Made by a program: the position numbers and the translations under genes
Notes under the pieces: generated by a model
The model's database searches: none
Told to the model about the DNA's origin: nothing
Seen by the model: only the letters and a program-made list of their open reading frames with translations
NCBI GenBank assembly: GCA_017857395.1
Contig: JAFMDF010000023.1
Coordinates: forward strand, 1 to 55,967
Reading direction: 5' to 3'
DNA from: Bacteroidota bacterium
GTDB lineage: Bacteria > Bacteroidota > Bacteroidia > Chitinophagales > Saprospiraceae
DNA: 55,967 nucleotides
Shown here: positions 26,352-36,211 of the stretch, piece after piece
How the letters are laid out: each line of letters begins with the position of its first letter
How positions within the stretch are numbered: position 1 is the first letter of the stretch

Positions 26352-26533
26352 ATATAATTATTTTTAATTTTTTAAAAATAATTTGCTAAAGCCAAAGGGC
26401 TTAATAACAGCATTAAAATATTGGAATAATGTTTTTTCTTAAAATATTCTATTGCGAAATTATTAACAATACAATTTTGTAAAATATATTTAAAAAAACA
26501 TTAATTCTAACCTAAAAATAGTAAATATTAGGC

Positions 26534-26564
26534 TTGTAAAAACTACAGAAAAGTAGTACTTTTG
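26534..26564 (+). promoter_or_regulatory. S10 operon promoter
   Basis: TTG (26534-26536), a 20-nt spacer and TACTTTTG (26557-26564), followed by CACTCC, match the Bacteroidota housekeeping promoter. It is 40 nt before rpsJ, so the leader would be short. Confidence 0.75.
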
Positions 26565-26604
26565 CACTCCGAAATTTACTTATTAAATTTTATACTAAAA
26601 GGTT

Positions 26605-26913
26605 ATGAATCAAAAGATTAGAATTAAGCTTCGCTCTTACGATCACAATTTAGTTGATAAGTCAACTGAGAAAATTGTGAAAACAGTTCGTAACAGCGGC
26701 GCAGTTGTAACTGGTCCGATTCCGCTGCCAACCGACAAAAAGATTTTTACTGTGTTACGTTCACCTCACGTTAACAAGAAATCTCGGGAGCAGTTTCAGT
26801 TGCGGACTCACAAACGCCTAATAGAGATATACACTCCAACCCAAAAAACAGTCGATGCACTGTCAAAATTGGAACTGCCGAGTGGTGTTGACATTCAAGT
26901 TAAATTAACTTAA
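26605..26913 (+). CDS. rpsJ: 30S ribosomal protein S10
   Basis: S10 (NusE) is a head protein of the 30S subunit and also takes part in antitermination with NusB. It has 102 aa. The core [21 protein letters not shown] and the loop [19 protein letters not shown] are typical. It is the first gene after the S10 promoter. A 270-nt spacer, unusually long, precedes rplC. Confidence 0.98.
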   Translation: MNQKIRIKLRSYDHNLVDKSTEKIVKTVRNSGAVVTGPIPLPTDKKIFTVLRSPHVNKKSREQFQLRTHKRLIEIYTPTQKTVDALSKLELPSGVDIQVKLT

Positions 26914-27183
26914 GAGATTTTTGGTGAATAGTAAATAGTGATTTGTCGGTTTTTTATGCCCATCCTTTTTACTTTTTCCTTCCTTTTTAATTTAATTTTT
27001 ATTCTGATAATAATCAATCTTGTATAAGTTTTAAGGAGTCTTATTTTTAAGATTTACTGAAATTCAAAATACTGTTGATTTTGTGCAAGTTGCTGATTAA
27101 GAGCTGATTGTTGGAATTTTATCCAATTAATCACTAGTAACTAATCACTAAATTACCAAAAGCAAGATTCAAAATATTTAAAC

Positions 27184-27804
27184 GTGAACGGAATCATCGG
27201 TAAGAAAATTGGCATGACCAGCGTCTTCGATGAAGATGGGCGAAACATTCCTTGTACTATTGTTGAAGCAGGTCCTTGTGTGATTACACAAAAAAAGACA
27301 GAGGATACTGACGGATACGATGCATTACAATTAGGTTTCGGCGAGAAGAAAGCTAAGAATACTTCAAAAGGACTTCAAGGCCATTTCGATAAGGCTGGAA
27401 CAGGACCTAAAAGAAAAGTAGTCGAATTCAGAGACTTTGAAATTAATAAAAAAGCGGGTGATATTATTACTGCCGCAGATGTTTTCGTGGAAGGTGATTT
27501 TGTAAGTGCTATTGGTACTTCAAAAGGTAAAGGCTTCCAAGGGGTAGTGAAACGTTACAACTTTAAAGGGGTAAACGATGCTACTCACGGACAGCATAAC
27601 CGACAAAGAGCTCCTGGTTCTATCGGTGCGGCTTCTTATCCAGCAAAAGTTTTCAAAGGAATGAGAATGGCTGGTAGAATGGGAACTGATCGAGTAAAAG
27701 TGAAGAACTTAGAAATCGTAAAGATTTTCGCAGACCAAAACTTAGTATTAGTTAAGGGAGCAATTCCTGGTCATAAGGGTTCATTCGTGATTTTAGAAAA
27801 ATAA
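27184..27804 (+). CDS. rplC: 50S ribosomal protein L3
   Basis: L3 binds near the peptidyl-transferase centre. It has 206 aa, beginning at a GTG codon (27184) that places [15 protein letters not shown] correctly; no in-frame ATG lies nearby upstream. The central loop [20 protein letters not shown] reaches the catalytic site. The C-terminus is GSFVILEK. The GTG start is the notable feature. Confidence 0.97.
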   Translation: MNGIIGKKIGMTSVFDEDGRNIPCTIVEAGPCVITQKKTEDTDGYDALQLGFGEKKAKNTSKGLQGHFDKAGTGPKRKVVEFRDFEINKKAGDIITAADVFVEGDFVSAIGTSKGKGFQGVVKRYNFKGVNDATHGQHNRQRAPGSIGAASYPAKVFKGMRMAGRMGTDRVKVKNLEIVKIFADQNLVLVKGAIPGHKGSFVILEK

Positions 27805-27885
27805 TAATTGTTTAATTGTTTAATTGCTTTATTGTTGATTGTCAACAATTTAACTATAAAACAATAAAACCATTTAACAATATTA
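27805..27885. repeat. inverted AT-rich repeats between rplC and rplD
   Basis: AATTGTTT units (27805-27838) face their approximate complement (27842-27885, with AACAATAAAAC) around GATTG. They resemble the arms between rpsG and fusA. Confidence 0.5.
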
Positions 27886-27898
27886 AATATTTCAGAAA

Positions 27899-28522
27899 AT
27901 GAAACTGGAAGTATTAAACATAAGTGGAGATTCAACAGGTCGATCAGTAGATTTACCAGACAATCTTTTTGGCGAGTCTAATGATCATGTAGTTTACTTA
28001 GCAGTAAAAGCATACTTAGCAGCACAACGTCAAGGAACGCATAAGACAAAAGAAAAAGGCGAAATTACTGCTTCTACTAAAAAGATTAAACGACAAAAAG
28101 GAACGGGTACTGCTCGGGCTGGTAGTGTCAAGAGTGGAACGATGAGGGGAGGTGGTAGAATGTTTGGACCTAGACCTAGAAAATATACTCAAAAGCTGAA
28201 CAAGAAAGTGAAATTAGTAGCTAGACGTTCAGCAATTGCCACCAAACTGGCTAGTGGTCAAGTAAAAGTTGTAGAAAACTTTACTTTCGATGCACCTAAA
28301 ACTAAGGATTATATCAATGTATTGAATGGTCTAGGTTGTGCAGACGGAAAATCACTATTAGTATTAGGTGATTACGATAATAATGTATTATTGTCTAGTC
28401 GTAATGTTCAAAAAGCAGGAGTTATTGCTGCTGCGGAATTGAATATTTACGAAGTGATGAACTCAGGTACATTAGTATTATCTGAAGGAGCAGTTGAGAA
28501 GATTGTTGCATCCTTATCTTAA
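27899..28522 (+). CDS. rplD: 50S ribosomal protein L4
   Basis: L4 lines the exit tunnel. It has 207 aa. The extended loop KKIKRQKGTGTARAGSVKSG and GGGRMFGPRPRKY are conserved. In Escherichia coli L4 represses its own operon, but no matching leader structure can be claimed here. An 84-nt spacer with CCT-rich repeats (AACCTC) leads to rplW. Confidence 0.97.
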   Translation: MKLEVLNISGDSTGRSVDLPDNLFGESNDHVVYLAVKAYLAAQRQGTHKTKEKGEITASTKKIKRQKGTGTARAGSVKSGTMRGGGRMFGPRPRKYTQKLNKKVKLVARRSAIATKLASGQVKVVENFTFDAPKTKDYINVLNGLGCADGKSLLVLGDYDNNVLLSSRNVQKAGVIAAAELNIYEVMNSGTLVLSEGAVEKIVASLS

Positions 28523-28606
28523 TTAATGAGCTCATGGTTAATTGGTTGGTGGTTCGGATTTAATCCTTATAACCTCCTAGCCTTGTAACCTCATAACCTT
28601 AATAAA

Positions 28607-28903
28607 ATGGCAAAGAAAGTATTAATCAAGCCAATGATCACAGAAAAGTCTAGTGCTTTAATCGATGATCAGAATAAATATACCTTTAAGGTAGATAAAA
28701 AGGCAAACAAGGTAGAAATCAAAAAAGCAGTTGAAGCAGCTTATAACGTAGTTGTAGAAAATGTGAATACGATGATTATGCCTTCAAAAGCTAAAGTTAG
28801 AAATACGAAGAAAGGTGTACAAAAAGGCCGTAAATCTTCTTTCAAAAAAGCGATTGTAAGATTAGCTTTCGGTGAAGAGATTGATTTATACGGTGATATT
28901 TAA
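28607..28903 (+). CDS. rplW: 50S ribosomal protein L23
   Basis: L23 sits at the tunnel exit and docks trigger factor and SRP. It has 98 aa with the N-terminal motif LIKPMITEKSSALIDDQNKYTFKVDKKANK and the basic loop KGVQKGRKSSFKKA. It is followed by a 202-nt spacer carrying three repeat types. Confidence 0.97.
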   Translation: MAKKVLIKPMITEKSSALIDDQNKYTFKVDKKANKVEIKKAVEAAYNVVVENVNTMIMPSKAKVRNTKKGVQKGRKSSFKKAIVRLAFGEEIDLYGDI

Positions 28904-28928
28904 TAAAGATAAGTCAGATTGGAAATTA

Positions 28929-28946
28929 TCCCGATAGTTATCGGGA
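28929..28946. repeat. CCCGAT palindrome, copy 1 (upstream of rplB)
   Basis: The palindrome TCCCGATAGTTATCGGGA has perfect CCCGAT/ATCGGG arms. A near-identical inverse copy is at 32666-32683 and a shorter one at 34441-34457, all in spacers of the ribosomal operon. Confidence 0.7.
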
Positions 28947-29004
28947 CTTTCGGAAGTCAGACTTGCCTTATAAAAGTGTTAGAAATCTGACCTCTGACAA
29001 TAAA

Positions 29005-29034
29005 ATGGTCTGACTTCTGACATCTTCAAAAAAG
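29005..29034 (+). repeat. 30-nt dispersed repeat, copy 1
   Basis: This 30-nt block, starting ATGGTCTGACTTCTGAC and ending TTCAAAAAAG, matches 39760-39789 at 28 of 30 positions. It continues a GACTTCT-like 7-nt phase. Here it is a spacer before rplB; in the second copy it lies upstream of map. Confidence 0.75.
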
Positions 29035-29105
29035 GTTGTTAGCAAAGATGAATAAACATCAGTAATTGACAACTCTATCGGCAAAAGTTTAAATTCAAAG
29101 TAAAA

Positions 29106-29939
29106 ATGCCAGTAAAAAAGTATAGACCGGTTACACCCGGAACAAGATTTAGAGTAGGTAATACTTTTTCAGAGATTACAGCAAGTAAGCCAGAAAAAAG
29201 CTTAACTGTAGGTCTTAAAAAGTCAGGTGGTCGTAACCATTCTGGAAAAATGACTGTCCGAAATATCGGTGGTGGTCACAAGAGAAAATATAGAATTATT
29301 GACTTCAAGAGAAATAAGGAAGGTGTAGCAGCTGAAGTCAAGACAATAGAATATGATCCAAACCGTAGTGCATATATCGCATTAGTGCAATACAGCGACG
29401 GTGAGAAAAAATATATTCTTGCGCCAAACGGATTAACAGTAGGTGATTCTATTATGTCTGGTAAAGGAGCAATACCGGTTACTGGTAACGCTTTATACTT
29501 AGCAGATATTCCTTTAGGTGCCTCGATTCACGCAATTGAACTAACACCAGGAAGAGGTGCTGCTTTAGCAAGAAGTGCTGGTACTTACGCTACTTTAACT
29601 GGTAGAGAAGGAAAATATGCTTCTGTAAAGTTACCTTCTGGTGAAGTTAGAAGAATCTTATTAAGTTGTAAAGCAGTTATTGGTACAACTTCTAATCCTG
29701 ATCATGGCTTAACCGTATTTGGTAAAGCAGGTAGAAGAAGATGGATTGGTAGAAGACCTAGAGTTAGAGGTGTAGCAATGAACCCTGTCGATCACCCAAT
29801 GGGTGGTGGTGAAGGTAAAGCTTCTGGTGGTCATCCAAGATCAAGAACGGGTATTATGGCGAAAGGTCAGAAAACACGTAATAATAAGAAGCATTCTACT
29901 AAGTTGATTATCTCTAAGAGAAAGACTAAGAAAAAATAA
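29106..29939 (+). CDS. rplB: 50S ribosomal protein L2
   Basis: L2 bridges the subunits and supports peptidyl transfer. It has 277 aa. Signatures are [10 protein letters not shown] at the start, SGRNHSG-like [23 protein letters not shown], and [21 protein letters not shown] with the functional His of the C-terminal domain. The tail is rich in lysine, as usual. Confidence 0.98.
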   Translation: MPVKKYRPVTPGTRFRVGNTFSEITASKPEKSLTVGLKKSGGRNHSGKMTVRNIGGGHKRKYRIIDFKRNKEGVAAEVKTIEYDPNRSAYIALVQYSDGEKKYILAPNGLTVGDSIMSGKGAIPVTGNALYLADIPLGASIHAIELTPGRGAALARSAGTYATLTGREGKYASVKLPSGEVRRILLSCKAVIGTTSNPDHGLTVFGKAGRRRWIGRRPRVRGVAMNPVDHPMGGGEGKASGGHPRSRTGIMAKGQKTRNNKKHSTKLIISKRKTKKK

Positions 29940-30001
29940 GCTGTAAAACAGTAAGCGGCGCTTAATTCTCAAGATGCTGTTTACAATAACCATAATATAA
30001 A

Positions 30002-30268
30002 ATGGCAAGATCAATAAAAAAAGGGCCTTACGTATTTCATAAACTATTGAATAAAGTAGCGAAGGCTAAAGATTCTAATAGAAAGACAGTCATTAAAACA
30101 TGGTCTAGAGCATCCATGATTATTCCTGACATGGTAGGGGAGACGATTGCTGTTCATAATGGCAAAACATTTATTCCTGTATTCGTTACAGAAAATATGG
30201 TAGGTCATAAGTTGGGGGAATTTTCTCCAACACGGAACTTTAGAGGACACGGAGGTAAGAAGCGTTAA
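30002..30268 (+). CDS. rpsS: 30S ribosomal protein S19
   Basis: S19 contacts tRNA and S13 in the 30S head. It has 88 aa with [19 protein letters not shown] and [21 protein letters not shown]. It is followed by a spacer whose TAATTAAT sequences form an inverted repeat before rplV. Confidence 0.98.
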   Translation: MARSIKKGPYVFHKLLNKVAKAKDSNRKTVIKTWSRASMIIPDMVGETIAVHNGKTFIPVFVTENMVGHKLGEFSPTRNFRGHGGKKR

Positions 30269-30374
30269 GAAAGTTGATTAATTAATGATTATTAGATTAT
30301 TGACTATAGCTAATAATTAATCAACTAATAATTAATCAACAAGTAATAATATTACAATCTAAATTTCATTTAAG

Positions 30375-30779
30375 ATGGAAGCGGTAGCTAAATTAAAAAG
30401 TGTTCCAATGTCTGTGCGTAAAATGCGCCAAGTAGTGGACAATATAAGAGGAAAGGATATTGAAACTGCCTTGAATTTATTGAGGTTTACCAAGCGAGAA
30501 TCTGCAGAATGGTTGGAGAAACTATTATTATCTGCGATTGCTAATTGGGAATACAAAACTGGTGGTATTGAAAGTTCAGATGATTACGATTTGTATATCA
30601 AGACTGCTTTTTCTGACGCTGGCTCTCAATTAAAACGGTTTAGACCTGCACCTCACGGTAGAGCGCATAGAATTAGAAAGCACTCTTGTCATGTAACCTT
30701 AGTGGTTGAAAATAGAGTAGCTTTACCTGATGCTGTGGAAGAAGAAGAAGAGGATATTGCTGAACTTGCTGAAGAATAA
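30375..30779 (+). CDS. rplV: 50S ribosomal protein L22
   Basis: L22 lines the exit tunnel through a long hairpin. This copy has 134 aa: VPMSVRKMRQVVDNIRGKDIETALNLL at the N-terminus and RFRPAPHGRAHRIRKHSCHVTLVVE forming the hairpin. An acidic tail of about 15 residues (EEEEEDIAELAEE) extends beyond most homologues. Confidence 0.97.
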   Translation: MEAVAKLKSVPMSVRKMRQVVDNIRGKDIETALNLLRFTKRESAEWLEKLLLSAIANWEYKTGGIESSDDYDLYIKTAFSDAGSQLKRFRPAPHGRAHRIRKHSCHVTLVVENRVALPDAVEEEEEDIAELAEE

Positions 30780-30895
30780 AAAATTAAGTAATAAGTAAAT
30801 ATATAGATGTGCCGTAAATATTTTAGAAAACAATCTAGTTCTCTAATTTATCTAACTAAAACACATTTTTAATTTTACATTTTATCCAAGTAATT

Positions 30896-31657
30896 ATGGG
30901 TCAAAAGACAAATCCAATAGGTAATCGTTTAGGATACATCAAAGGTTGGGAATCTAACTGGTACGGTGGAAAGAACTTTGCTGACAAGGTAGTTCAAGAT
31001 GAAGAGATTAGACTATACCTTAGAGCGAGGGTTCAAAAAGGTGGTATCAGCCGAATCGGTATCGAACGTACGCTTAAGCGAATTACTGTAACTATCAATA
31101 CTTCCAGACCTGGTATTATTATCGGTAAAGGTGGTTCAGAGGTTGACCGAATCCGAGAAGAGCTTAAAAAGCTGACTAAATCTGATGTACAAATTAACAT
31201 CATTGAAATTAGAAAGCCAGAAATGGATGCCTACATCGTAGGTGAATCTATTGCTAAGCAAGTAGAGTCTCGAATTAATTACCGAAGAGCTATCAAGATG
31301 GCTATCCAGTCAACTATTAGAGCAGGCGCAGAAGGAATTAAGATAAGAATCTCTGGTAGATTGAACGGTGCTGAAATGGCTCGTTCTGAAGAATACAAAG
31401 AGGGGAGAACTCCTTTGCATACCTTTAGAGCGGATATTGATTATGCTTTAGTGGAAGCTTTAACTGTCTATGGTAAATTAGGTATTAAAGTTTGGATCTG
31501 TAAAGGAGAGATATTAGGAAAGATTGACTTGTTTAGCCAACCTGTTCCTAAGAAAGGTGGAGGCCAAGGCGGACGAGGTGGAAATAGAGGCGGAAACAGA
31601 GGCGGACGAGGTGGAAACCAAGGTGGACGAGGCGGAAATCAAGGCGGCAGACGTTAG
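30896..31657 (+). CDS. rpsC: 30S ribosomal protein S3 with Gly/Arg-rich tail
   Basis: S3 forms part of the mRNA entry helicase of the 30S subunit. The KH domain carries [18 protein letters not shown], and the C-terminal domain has [25 protein letters not shown]. It has 253 aa. The last 35 or so residues (about 219-253) are almost only Gly, Arg, Asn and Gln in GGRGGN/GGNRGG units, like an RGG-box RNA-binding tail. The usual S3 ends near residue 215-235. A promoter-like box follows within the next spacer. Confidence 0.97.
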   Translation: MGQKTNPIGNRLGYIKGWESNWYGGKNFADKVVQDEEIRLYLRARVQKGGISRIGIERTLKRITVTINTSRPGIIIGKGGSEVDRIREELKKLTKSDVQINIIEIRKPEMDAYIVGESIAKQVESRINYRRAIKMAIQSTIRAGAEGIKIRISGRLNGAEMARSEEYKEGRTPLHTFRADIDYALVEALTVYGKLGIKVWICKGEILGKIDLFSQPVPKKGGGQGGRGGNRGGNRGGRGGNQGGRGGNQGGRR

Positions 31658-31677
31658 GAGAATCCATAAAAAAAATG

Positions 31678-31685
31678 TACCTTTG
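31678..31685 (+). promoter_or_regulatory. internal promoter -7 box (TACCTTTG) before rplP
   Basis: TACCTTTGCG lies 20 nt after the rpsC stop. It has a weak TTA about 21 nt upstream in the -33 position. It would start a transcript about 140 nt before rplP, splitting the S10 operon. Confidence 0.45.
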
Positions 31686-31829
31686 CGCTTCTTTTCAAGA
31701 AGGGCGTAAATTAGTACGAAAAATAGCTGAATTTCTAGTGTTTTCAATGGTTTCACTAACTTAAGAAAACAATTACTAATAAGTCAATTACTTTTTTAAA
31801 GTATTTAATAAAATCTAAACTTTTCAGAA

Positions 31830-32249
31830 ATGTTACAACCGAAAAGGACGAAATATAGAAAGCAGATGAAAGGCCGATATAATGGCCTATCTTACCGTGG
31901 TAACAAAATTTCTTTTGGATCTTTTGGTTTGAAAGCGGTAACTGCAGGGAGATTGACTAGTCGTCAGATTGAAGCTGCGCGGATTGCGATGACTAGATAT
32001 ATGAAGAGAGAAGGTAAGGTATGGATTCGGGTATTTCCTGATAAGCCGATTACTTCTAAGCCCTTAGAGGTTCGGATGGGTAAAGGTAAAGGTGGATTAG
32101 ACCATTATGTTTGCCCTATTAAGCCAGGAAAAATCATGTTTGAGTTGGACGGCGTGCCTTTAGAGGTGGCAAAAGAAGCTTTGAGATTAGCTGCTCAAAA
32201 ACTTCCTGTTTTAACAAAATTTGTAATAAGACCTGATTTTGTAGTTTAA
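31830..32249 (+). CDS. rplP: 50S ribosomal protein L16
   Basis: L16 organises the tRNA elbow site of the large subunit. It has 139 aa, beginning [19 protein letters not shown]. It contains [29 protein letters not shown] and [19 protein letters not shown]. The Arg of the GKGKG region that is hydroxylated in some bacteria is not evident here. Confidence 0.98.
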   Translation: MLQPKRTKYRKQMKGRYNGLSYRGNKISFGSFGLKAVTAGRLTSRQIEAARIAMTRYMKREGKVWIRVFPDKPITSKPLEVRMGKGKGGLDHYVCPIKPGKIMFELDGVPLEVAKEALRLAAQKLPVLTKFVIRPDFVV

Positions 32250-32341
32250 ATTTAAAATTTCAAGGATTCTGACCTATTTATTTATCGAATACTTTCAAAG
32301 TGACTGATAAATAATTCAGATTCCGACAAACCATAATTATA

Positions 32342-32602
32342 ATGGCAAGTAAAAAGTTTTTGGAATTAAAAGAATTTACTGATGAAGAATTGGTAAATGA
32401 ATTACAGGCAACGCAAGCTGCTCATCAAAAACTCGAATTCGATCATACCATTAAAGGATTGGATAATCCTTTACAATTGAGAGAAACTCGAAGAGATGTT
32501 GCTCGATTAAAGACAGAAGTTAGAAGAAGAGAGGTGGAGAAAATGACTCCAGAGCAAGTCGATGGTCGTTCAAAAATTAGAGCTAGAAGAAGAAAAGCAT
32601 AA
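32342..32602 (+). CDS. rpmC: 50S ribosomal protein L29
   Basis: L29 lies beside L23 at the tunnel exit. It has 86 aa, against about 63-70 in most bacteria. The helical hairpin (ELKEFTDEELVNELQ... LRETRRDVARLKTEVRRRE) is complete, and about 20 basic residues (KSKIRARRRKA-like tail after MTPEQVDG) form the extension. A TTGTGTG/CACAC inverted repeat and a CCCGAT palindrome fill the next spacer. Confidence 0.95.
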   Translation: MASKKFLELKEFTDEELVNELQATQAAHQKLEFDHTIKGLDNPLQLRETRRDVARLKTEVRRREVEKMTPEQVDGRSKIRARRRKA

Positions 32603-32665
32603 AGATTGTAATGATTGTGTGATTGTCAATGTGACACACTAACAATTTCAACAATTTAACAATCA

Positions 32666-32683
32666 TCCCGATAACTATTGGGA
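32666..32683. repeat. CCCGAT palindrome, copy 2 (upstream of rpsQ)
   Basis: TCCCGATAACTATTGGGA is the reverse complement of the copy at 28929-28946 with one change. It lies 17 nt before the rpsQ start, so in RNA it would sit at the ribosome entry site. Confidence 0.65.
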
Positions 32684-32699
32684 CAAAATTTAAGTTCTT

Positions 32700-32960
32700 A
32701 TGTCAGTAGAAAGAAATTTAAGAAAGACAAGAGTTGGTATTGTGACTAGCTCCAAAATGGAAAAGTCAATTACTGTTTCCATCGAACGTAAAATTCAGCA
32801 TCCAATTTACGGGAAGTCGCTTAAGCGAACTAAAAAATTCATTGTTCATGATGAAGAAAATACCTGTAATGAAGGAGATACTGTTAAAATAATGGAAACT
32901 CGTCCATTAAGCAAGCGCAAGAAATGGCGTTTGTTAGAAGTAATCGAAAGAGCAAAGTAA
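32700..32960 (+). CDS. rpsQ: 30S ribosomal protein S17
   Basis: S17 is an early-assembly OB-fold protein of the 30S body. It has 86 aa: [32 protein letters not shown] and [29 protein letters not shown] are typical. The following 127-nt spacer opens with GCGAGTT/GCGTGTT heptamer-like steps (32962-32990). Confidence 0.98.
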   Translation: MSVERNLRKTRVGIVTSSKMEKSITVSIERKIQHPIYGKSLKRTKKFIVHDEENTCNEGDTVKIMETRPLSKRKKWRLLEVIERAK

Positions 32961-33087
32961 CATTGCGAGTTGCGTGTTGCGGATTGTGGACTATTTCCTC
33001 TTTATCCAAAACATTTGCTTGTGATACTAAATATTTTTCTTTTAAAAGCGGTGGTTCTAAGAAAACCACAAGGATAAAGAAAGTGTA

Positions 33088-33453
33088 ATGATACAACAAG
33101 AATCAAGATTAAAAGTAGCTGATAATAGTGGCGCTAAAGAAGTGCTATGTATCCGCGTATTAGGTGGGTCGAAGCGTCGCTATGCCTCCATTGGTGACGA
33201 AATCGTTTGTACGGTGAAGGATGCTTCTCCCGGTGGTTTGAAAAAAGGTACTGTTTCTAAAGCAGTTATCGTTAGAACCAGAAAAGAGATTCGTAGAAAA
33301 GACGGTTCTTATGTCCGTTTTGATGATAACGCAGTTGTTTTATTAAATGCTGGTGGAGAACCTAGAGGAACTCGTATTTTCGGTCCTGTAGCAAGAGAAT
33401 TGAGAGATAAGGATTATATGAGAATTGTTTCATTAGCTCCAGAAGTACTTTAA
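33088..33453 (+). CDS. rplN: 50S ribosomal protein L14
   Basis: L14 forms an intersubunit bridge. It has 121 aa with [19 protein letters not shown] and the [20 protein letters not shown] motif. It is followed closely by rplX (34 nt), the first tight spacing in the superoperon. Confidence 0.98.
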   Translation: MIQQESRLKVADNSGAKEVLCIRVLGGSKRRYASIGDEIVCTVKDASPGGLKKGTVSKAVIVRTRKEIRRKDGSYVRFDDNAVVLLNAGGEPRGTRIFGPVARELRDKDYMRIVSLAPEVL

Positions 33454-33487
33454 TTCATTAATAGTACTAATAAACTAAAGAATAGCG

Positions 33488-33826
33488 ATGGCTAATACTA
33501 AATTAAAAAAATCTCCGAAATTGAATATCAAGAAAGGAGATAGAGTACTTGTAATTGCAGGTGCTGACAAGGGGGTTGAAGGCGAAGTGCTAGAAATCTT
33601 TACTGGCAAGCAACGCGCAATTGTTGATCAAGTAAATATTGTTAAAAAACATACCAAACCGACTCAGGACAATCCTGGAGGAATCAATGAGGTTCCTGCT
33701 CCAGTTCATATTTCTAACTTAATGTTAATTGACCCTAAATCAGGGGAAGCAACTAGAGTTGGACGTAAATTGGTAGACGGTAAATTGGTAAGATTTTCAA
33801 AGAAATCAGGAGAAATTATTAGATAA
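33488..33826 (+). CDS. rplX: 50S ribosomal protein L24
   Basis: L24 starts large-subunit assembly. It has 112 aa with a KOW motif in [23 protein letters not shown] and the later [18 protein letters not shown]. Its TAA overlaps the ATG of rplE (ATAATG), so these two genes are translationally coupled. Confidence 0.98.
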   Translation: MANTKLKKSPKLNIKKGDRVLVIAGADKGVEGEVLEIFTGKQRAIVDQVNIVKKHTKPTQDNPGGINEVPAPVHISNLMLIDPKSGEATRVGRKLVDGKLVRFSKKSGEIIR

Positions 33827-34380
33827 TGAGCTACGTTCCTAGATTAAGATCAAAGTATCATGATGAAATTATTGGAAAATTGAAAGAACAATTCCAATAT
33901 AAATCAATCATGCAAGTGCCTAAGTTGCAAAAGATTTGTTTAAATCAAGGTGTTGGTGCTGCCACTCAAGATAAGAAGATGGTAGATAATGCTTTGAATG
34001 AAATGACAATGATTGCAGGTCAAAAGGCAGTTTCTACTAAAGCAAAAATTTCTGTCTCTAACTTTAAGTTGAGAGAAGGAATGCCAATTGGTACAAGAGT
34101 AACCTTACGACAAGATAGAATGTATGAATTCTTAGATCGTTTGATTACTGTTGCGCTACCACGGGTTCGTGACTTTAGAGGTGTTAATGATAAAAGTTTT
34201 GACGGTAGAGGTAATTATTCAATGGGAATTACAGAGCAAATTATTTTCCCAGAGATTGTCCTTGACAAGATTAACAAAATCACAGGTATGGATGTTACTT
34301 TCGTAACTTCTGCCAATACTGATGAAGAAGCTTATGCTTTGCTAAAGGCATTTGGTATGCCTTTTAAGAATGCAAAATAA
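33826..34380 (+). CDS. rplE: 50S ribosomal protein L5
   Basis: L5 binds 5S rRNA. It has 184 aa. Conserved parts include [53 protein letters not shown] and [25 protein letters not shown]. It shares one base with the stop of rplX, the only overlap in the cluster. Confidence 0.98.
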   Translation: MSYVPRLRSKYHDEIIGKLKEQFQYKSIMQVPKLQKICLNQGVGAATQDKKMVDNALNEMTMIAGQKAVSTKAKISVSNFKLREGMPIGTRVTLRQDRMYEFLDRLITVALPRVRDFRGVNDKSFDGRGNYSMGITEQIIFPEIVLDKINKITGMDVTFVTSANTDEEAYALLKAFGMPFKNAK

Positions 34381-34440
34381 TTAATGGTTGATGTGTATAA
34401 TTGACAATTAAGTTTTTATACCATAAAACCGCATTATAAA

Positions 34441-34457
34441 TCCCGATAAATCGGGGA
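34441..34457. repeat. CCCGAT palindrome, copy 3 (upstream of rpsN)
   Basis: TCCCGATAAATCGGGGA has arms CCCGAT/ATCGGG with a short AA loop. It lies 12 nt before the rpsN start, again next to a translation start. Confidence 0.65.
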
Positions 34458-34468
34458 AACCATATAAG

Positions 34469-34738
34469 ATGGCTAAAAAATCAATTATCGCCAGAGAAAG
34501 AAAGCGAGAGCGTTTAGTCGAAAAATATGCTGACTTACGTAAGACGCTTAAAGAAGCAGGAGATTGGGATGCATTGGATAAACTTCCAAGAAATTCTAAT
34601 AAAATTCGTTTGCACAACCGTTGTAAGTTAAGTGGTCGTCCAAAGGGATATATGAGAATGTTTGGCATTTCTCGTGTTGCTTTCAGAAAAATGGCTTTGA
34701 ACGGAAAAATTCCGGGTATCAGAAAAGCGAGCTGGTAA
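34469..34738 (+). CDS. rpsN: 30S ribosomal protein S14 (zinc-independent type)
   Basis: S14 helps build the 30S head. This 89-aa copy is the long form without the paired Cys-x-x-Cys zinc motifs; the only Cys is in [14 protein letters not shown]. The C-terminus is [18 protein letters not shown]. The next 316 nt (34739-35054) hold no gene, only AT-rich inverted stretches. Confidence 0.98.
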   Translation: MAKKSIIARERKRERLVEKYADLRKTLKEAGDWDALDKLPRNSNKIRLHNRCKLSGRPKGYMRMFGISRVAFRKMALNGKIPGIRKASW

Positions 34739-35054
34739 TTCAGTACGCAATTCTAAGTAGGCAGTAATAGATTACTCAATAAAAGTAATTTATAATATAC
34801 CTATTAACATTCTAATTTAAATTGAAAGTTATTACTAGGGTGAAAATTGTTTCAAACGAAGGTAAATAACTAACGATAATTAAAATGCGAACTTATTTAT
34901 TAAATTTAAGTTTGATATTATTTATTAAGTAGCCTTAATAGACCTTATATGTAAAGTATTTAATCATTATTTGATTGTACTTTTACATTTTTAATTTAAA
35001 TTTTTATATCTTAAATTAAACAAGGGGCTATACTGGTAAATTAAAATTTTAAAA

Positions 35055-35450
35055 ATGACAGATCCAATTGCGGATTATTTAACACGCATTCGGAATGCTC
35101 AAACTGCTGGGCACAAGATTGTGGCTATTCCTGCCTCTAACTTAAAGAAGAGTATCACAGAGATCCTTTACGATCAAGGGTACATCCTAAAATATAGATT
35201 TACTGATGAGGGTAAGCAAGGAACAATTAATGTTGCCTTGAAATATGACCCAGCTTCTAAAAAGCCAGTTATCCAAAAACTAGGCAGAATCAGTAAACCA
35301 GGTTTAAGAAAATATGCTAAGGCTGATAAAATTCCTAGAATCATTAATGGTTTAGGTATTTGTATTGTATCTACCTCTAAAGGTCTAATGACCGATAAGC
35401 AAGCTCGTAATGAGAATGTAGGAGGGGAGTTACTTTGCTATGTATATTAA
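35055..35450 (+). CDS. rpsH: 30S ribosomal protein S8
   Basis: S8 binds the central domain of 16S rRNA. In E. coli it also represses the spc operon. It has 131 aa: [20 protein letters not shown] at the start and [22 protein letters not shown] at the end. A longer than usual leader (316 nt) precedes it, but no S8-binding mimic could be recognised by eye. Confidence 0.98.
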   Translation: MTDPIADYLTRIRNAQTAGHKIVAIPASNLKKSITEILYDQGYILKYRFTDEGKQGTINVALKYDPASKKPVIQKLGRISKPGLRKYAKADKIPRIINGLGICIVSTSKGLMTDKQARNENVGGELLCYVY

Positions 35451-35551
35451 TGAAATTCAACTTCAAATCAGATTCAAACTTGATTTAGTAAATTGAATTT
35501 GATTATTGAACTTGTCTTTCCATTTATTTTCAAACGAATAATATTTGAGTA

Positions 35552-36106
35552 ATGTCTAGGATAGGAAAATTACCAATGAATGTTCCTGCTGGTGTTGAAA
35601 TCAATGTGAGCAAAGGAAATTTAGTGACTGTAAAAGGTCCTAAAGGAGAATTAATGCAGCAGATTGACCCAGATTTGGGTGTAGGTATAGAAGATGGTGT
35701 ATTAACCGTAACAAGACCGACGAACCAAAAGCGTCACCGTTCTATGCACGGTTTATACCGTTCTTTAATCTCTAATATGATTGAAGGGGTAACCAATGGT
35801 TATTCTAGCACCCTTGAATTAGTAGGGGTTGGATATAGAGCTACTAATTCAGGTAACTTATTAGAGTTATCTTTAGGATACTCTCACCCAGTTATGTTCT
35901 ATGTTCCTTCTGATATAAAAGTAGAGACTAAATCTGAAAAAGGAAATAACCCAAAGGTTCTCCTTTCAGGTATTGACAAACAATTATTAGGTCAAGTAGC
36001 TGCTAAAATCAGAGCCTTTAGAAAACCAGAACCTTATAAAGGTAAGGGCGTTCGATTCTTGGGTGAAGAGATTAGAAGAAAAGCAGGTAAGACTGCGGGT
36101 AAATAA
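35552..36106 (+). CDS. rplF: 50S ribosomal protein L6
   Basis: L6 lies near the factor-binding site. It has 184 aa: SRIGKLPMNVPAGVEINV, the repeat GVGYRATNSGNLLELSLGYSH, and the signature EPYKGKGVRFLGEEIRRKAGKTAGK at the C-terminus. It is flanked by 101- and 105-nt spacers. Confidence 0.98.
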   Translation: MSRIGKLPMNVPAGVEINVSKGNLVTVKGPKGELMQQIDPDLGVGIEDGVLTVTRPTNQKRHRSMHGLYRSLISNMIEGVTNGYSSTLELVGVGYRATNSGNLLELSLGYSHPVMFYVPSDIKVETKSEKGNNPKVLLSGIDKQLLGQVAAKIRAFRKPEPYKGKGVRFLGEEIRRKAGKTAGK

Positions 36107-36211
36107 TTATTAGTTGTTAATTATTGTAATTAATAATTAGTAACCAATAATGGACCAACAAATAATCTATAACTTAAATTACTGGTCAGCAATCAGTAAT
36201 AGATAAAATAG

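Noticed and set aside
31524-31709. 61-aa frame overlapping the rpsC tail
   Set aside because: It is a frame shift of the GGA/CGA-repeat region; its Glu/Ala/Asp repeats arise from the same DNA repeat.
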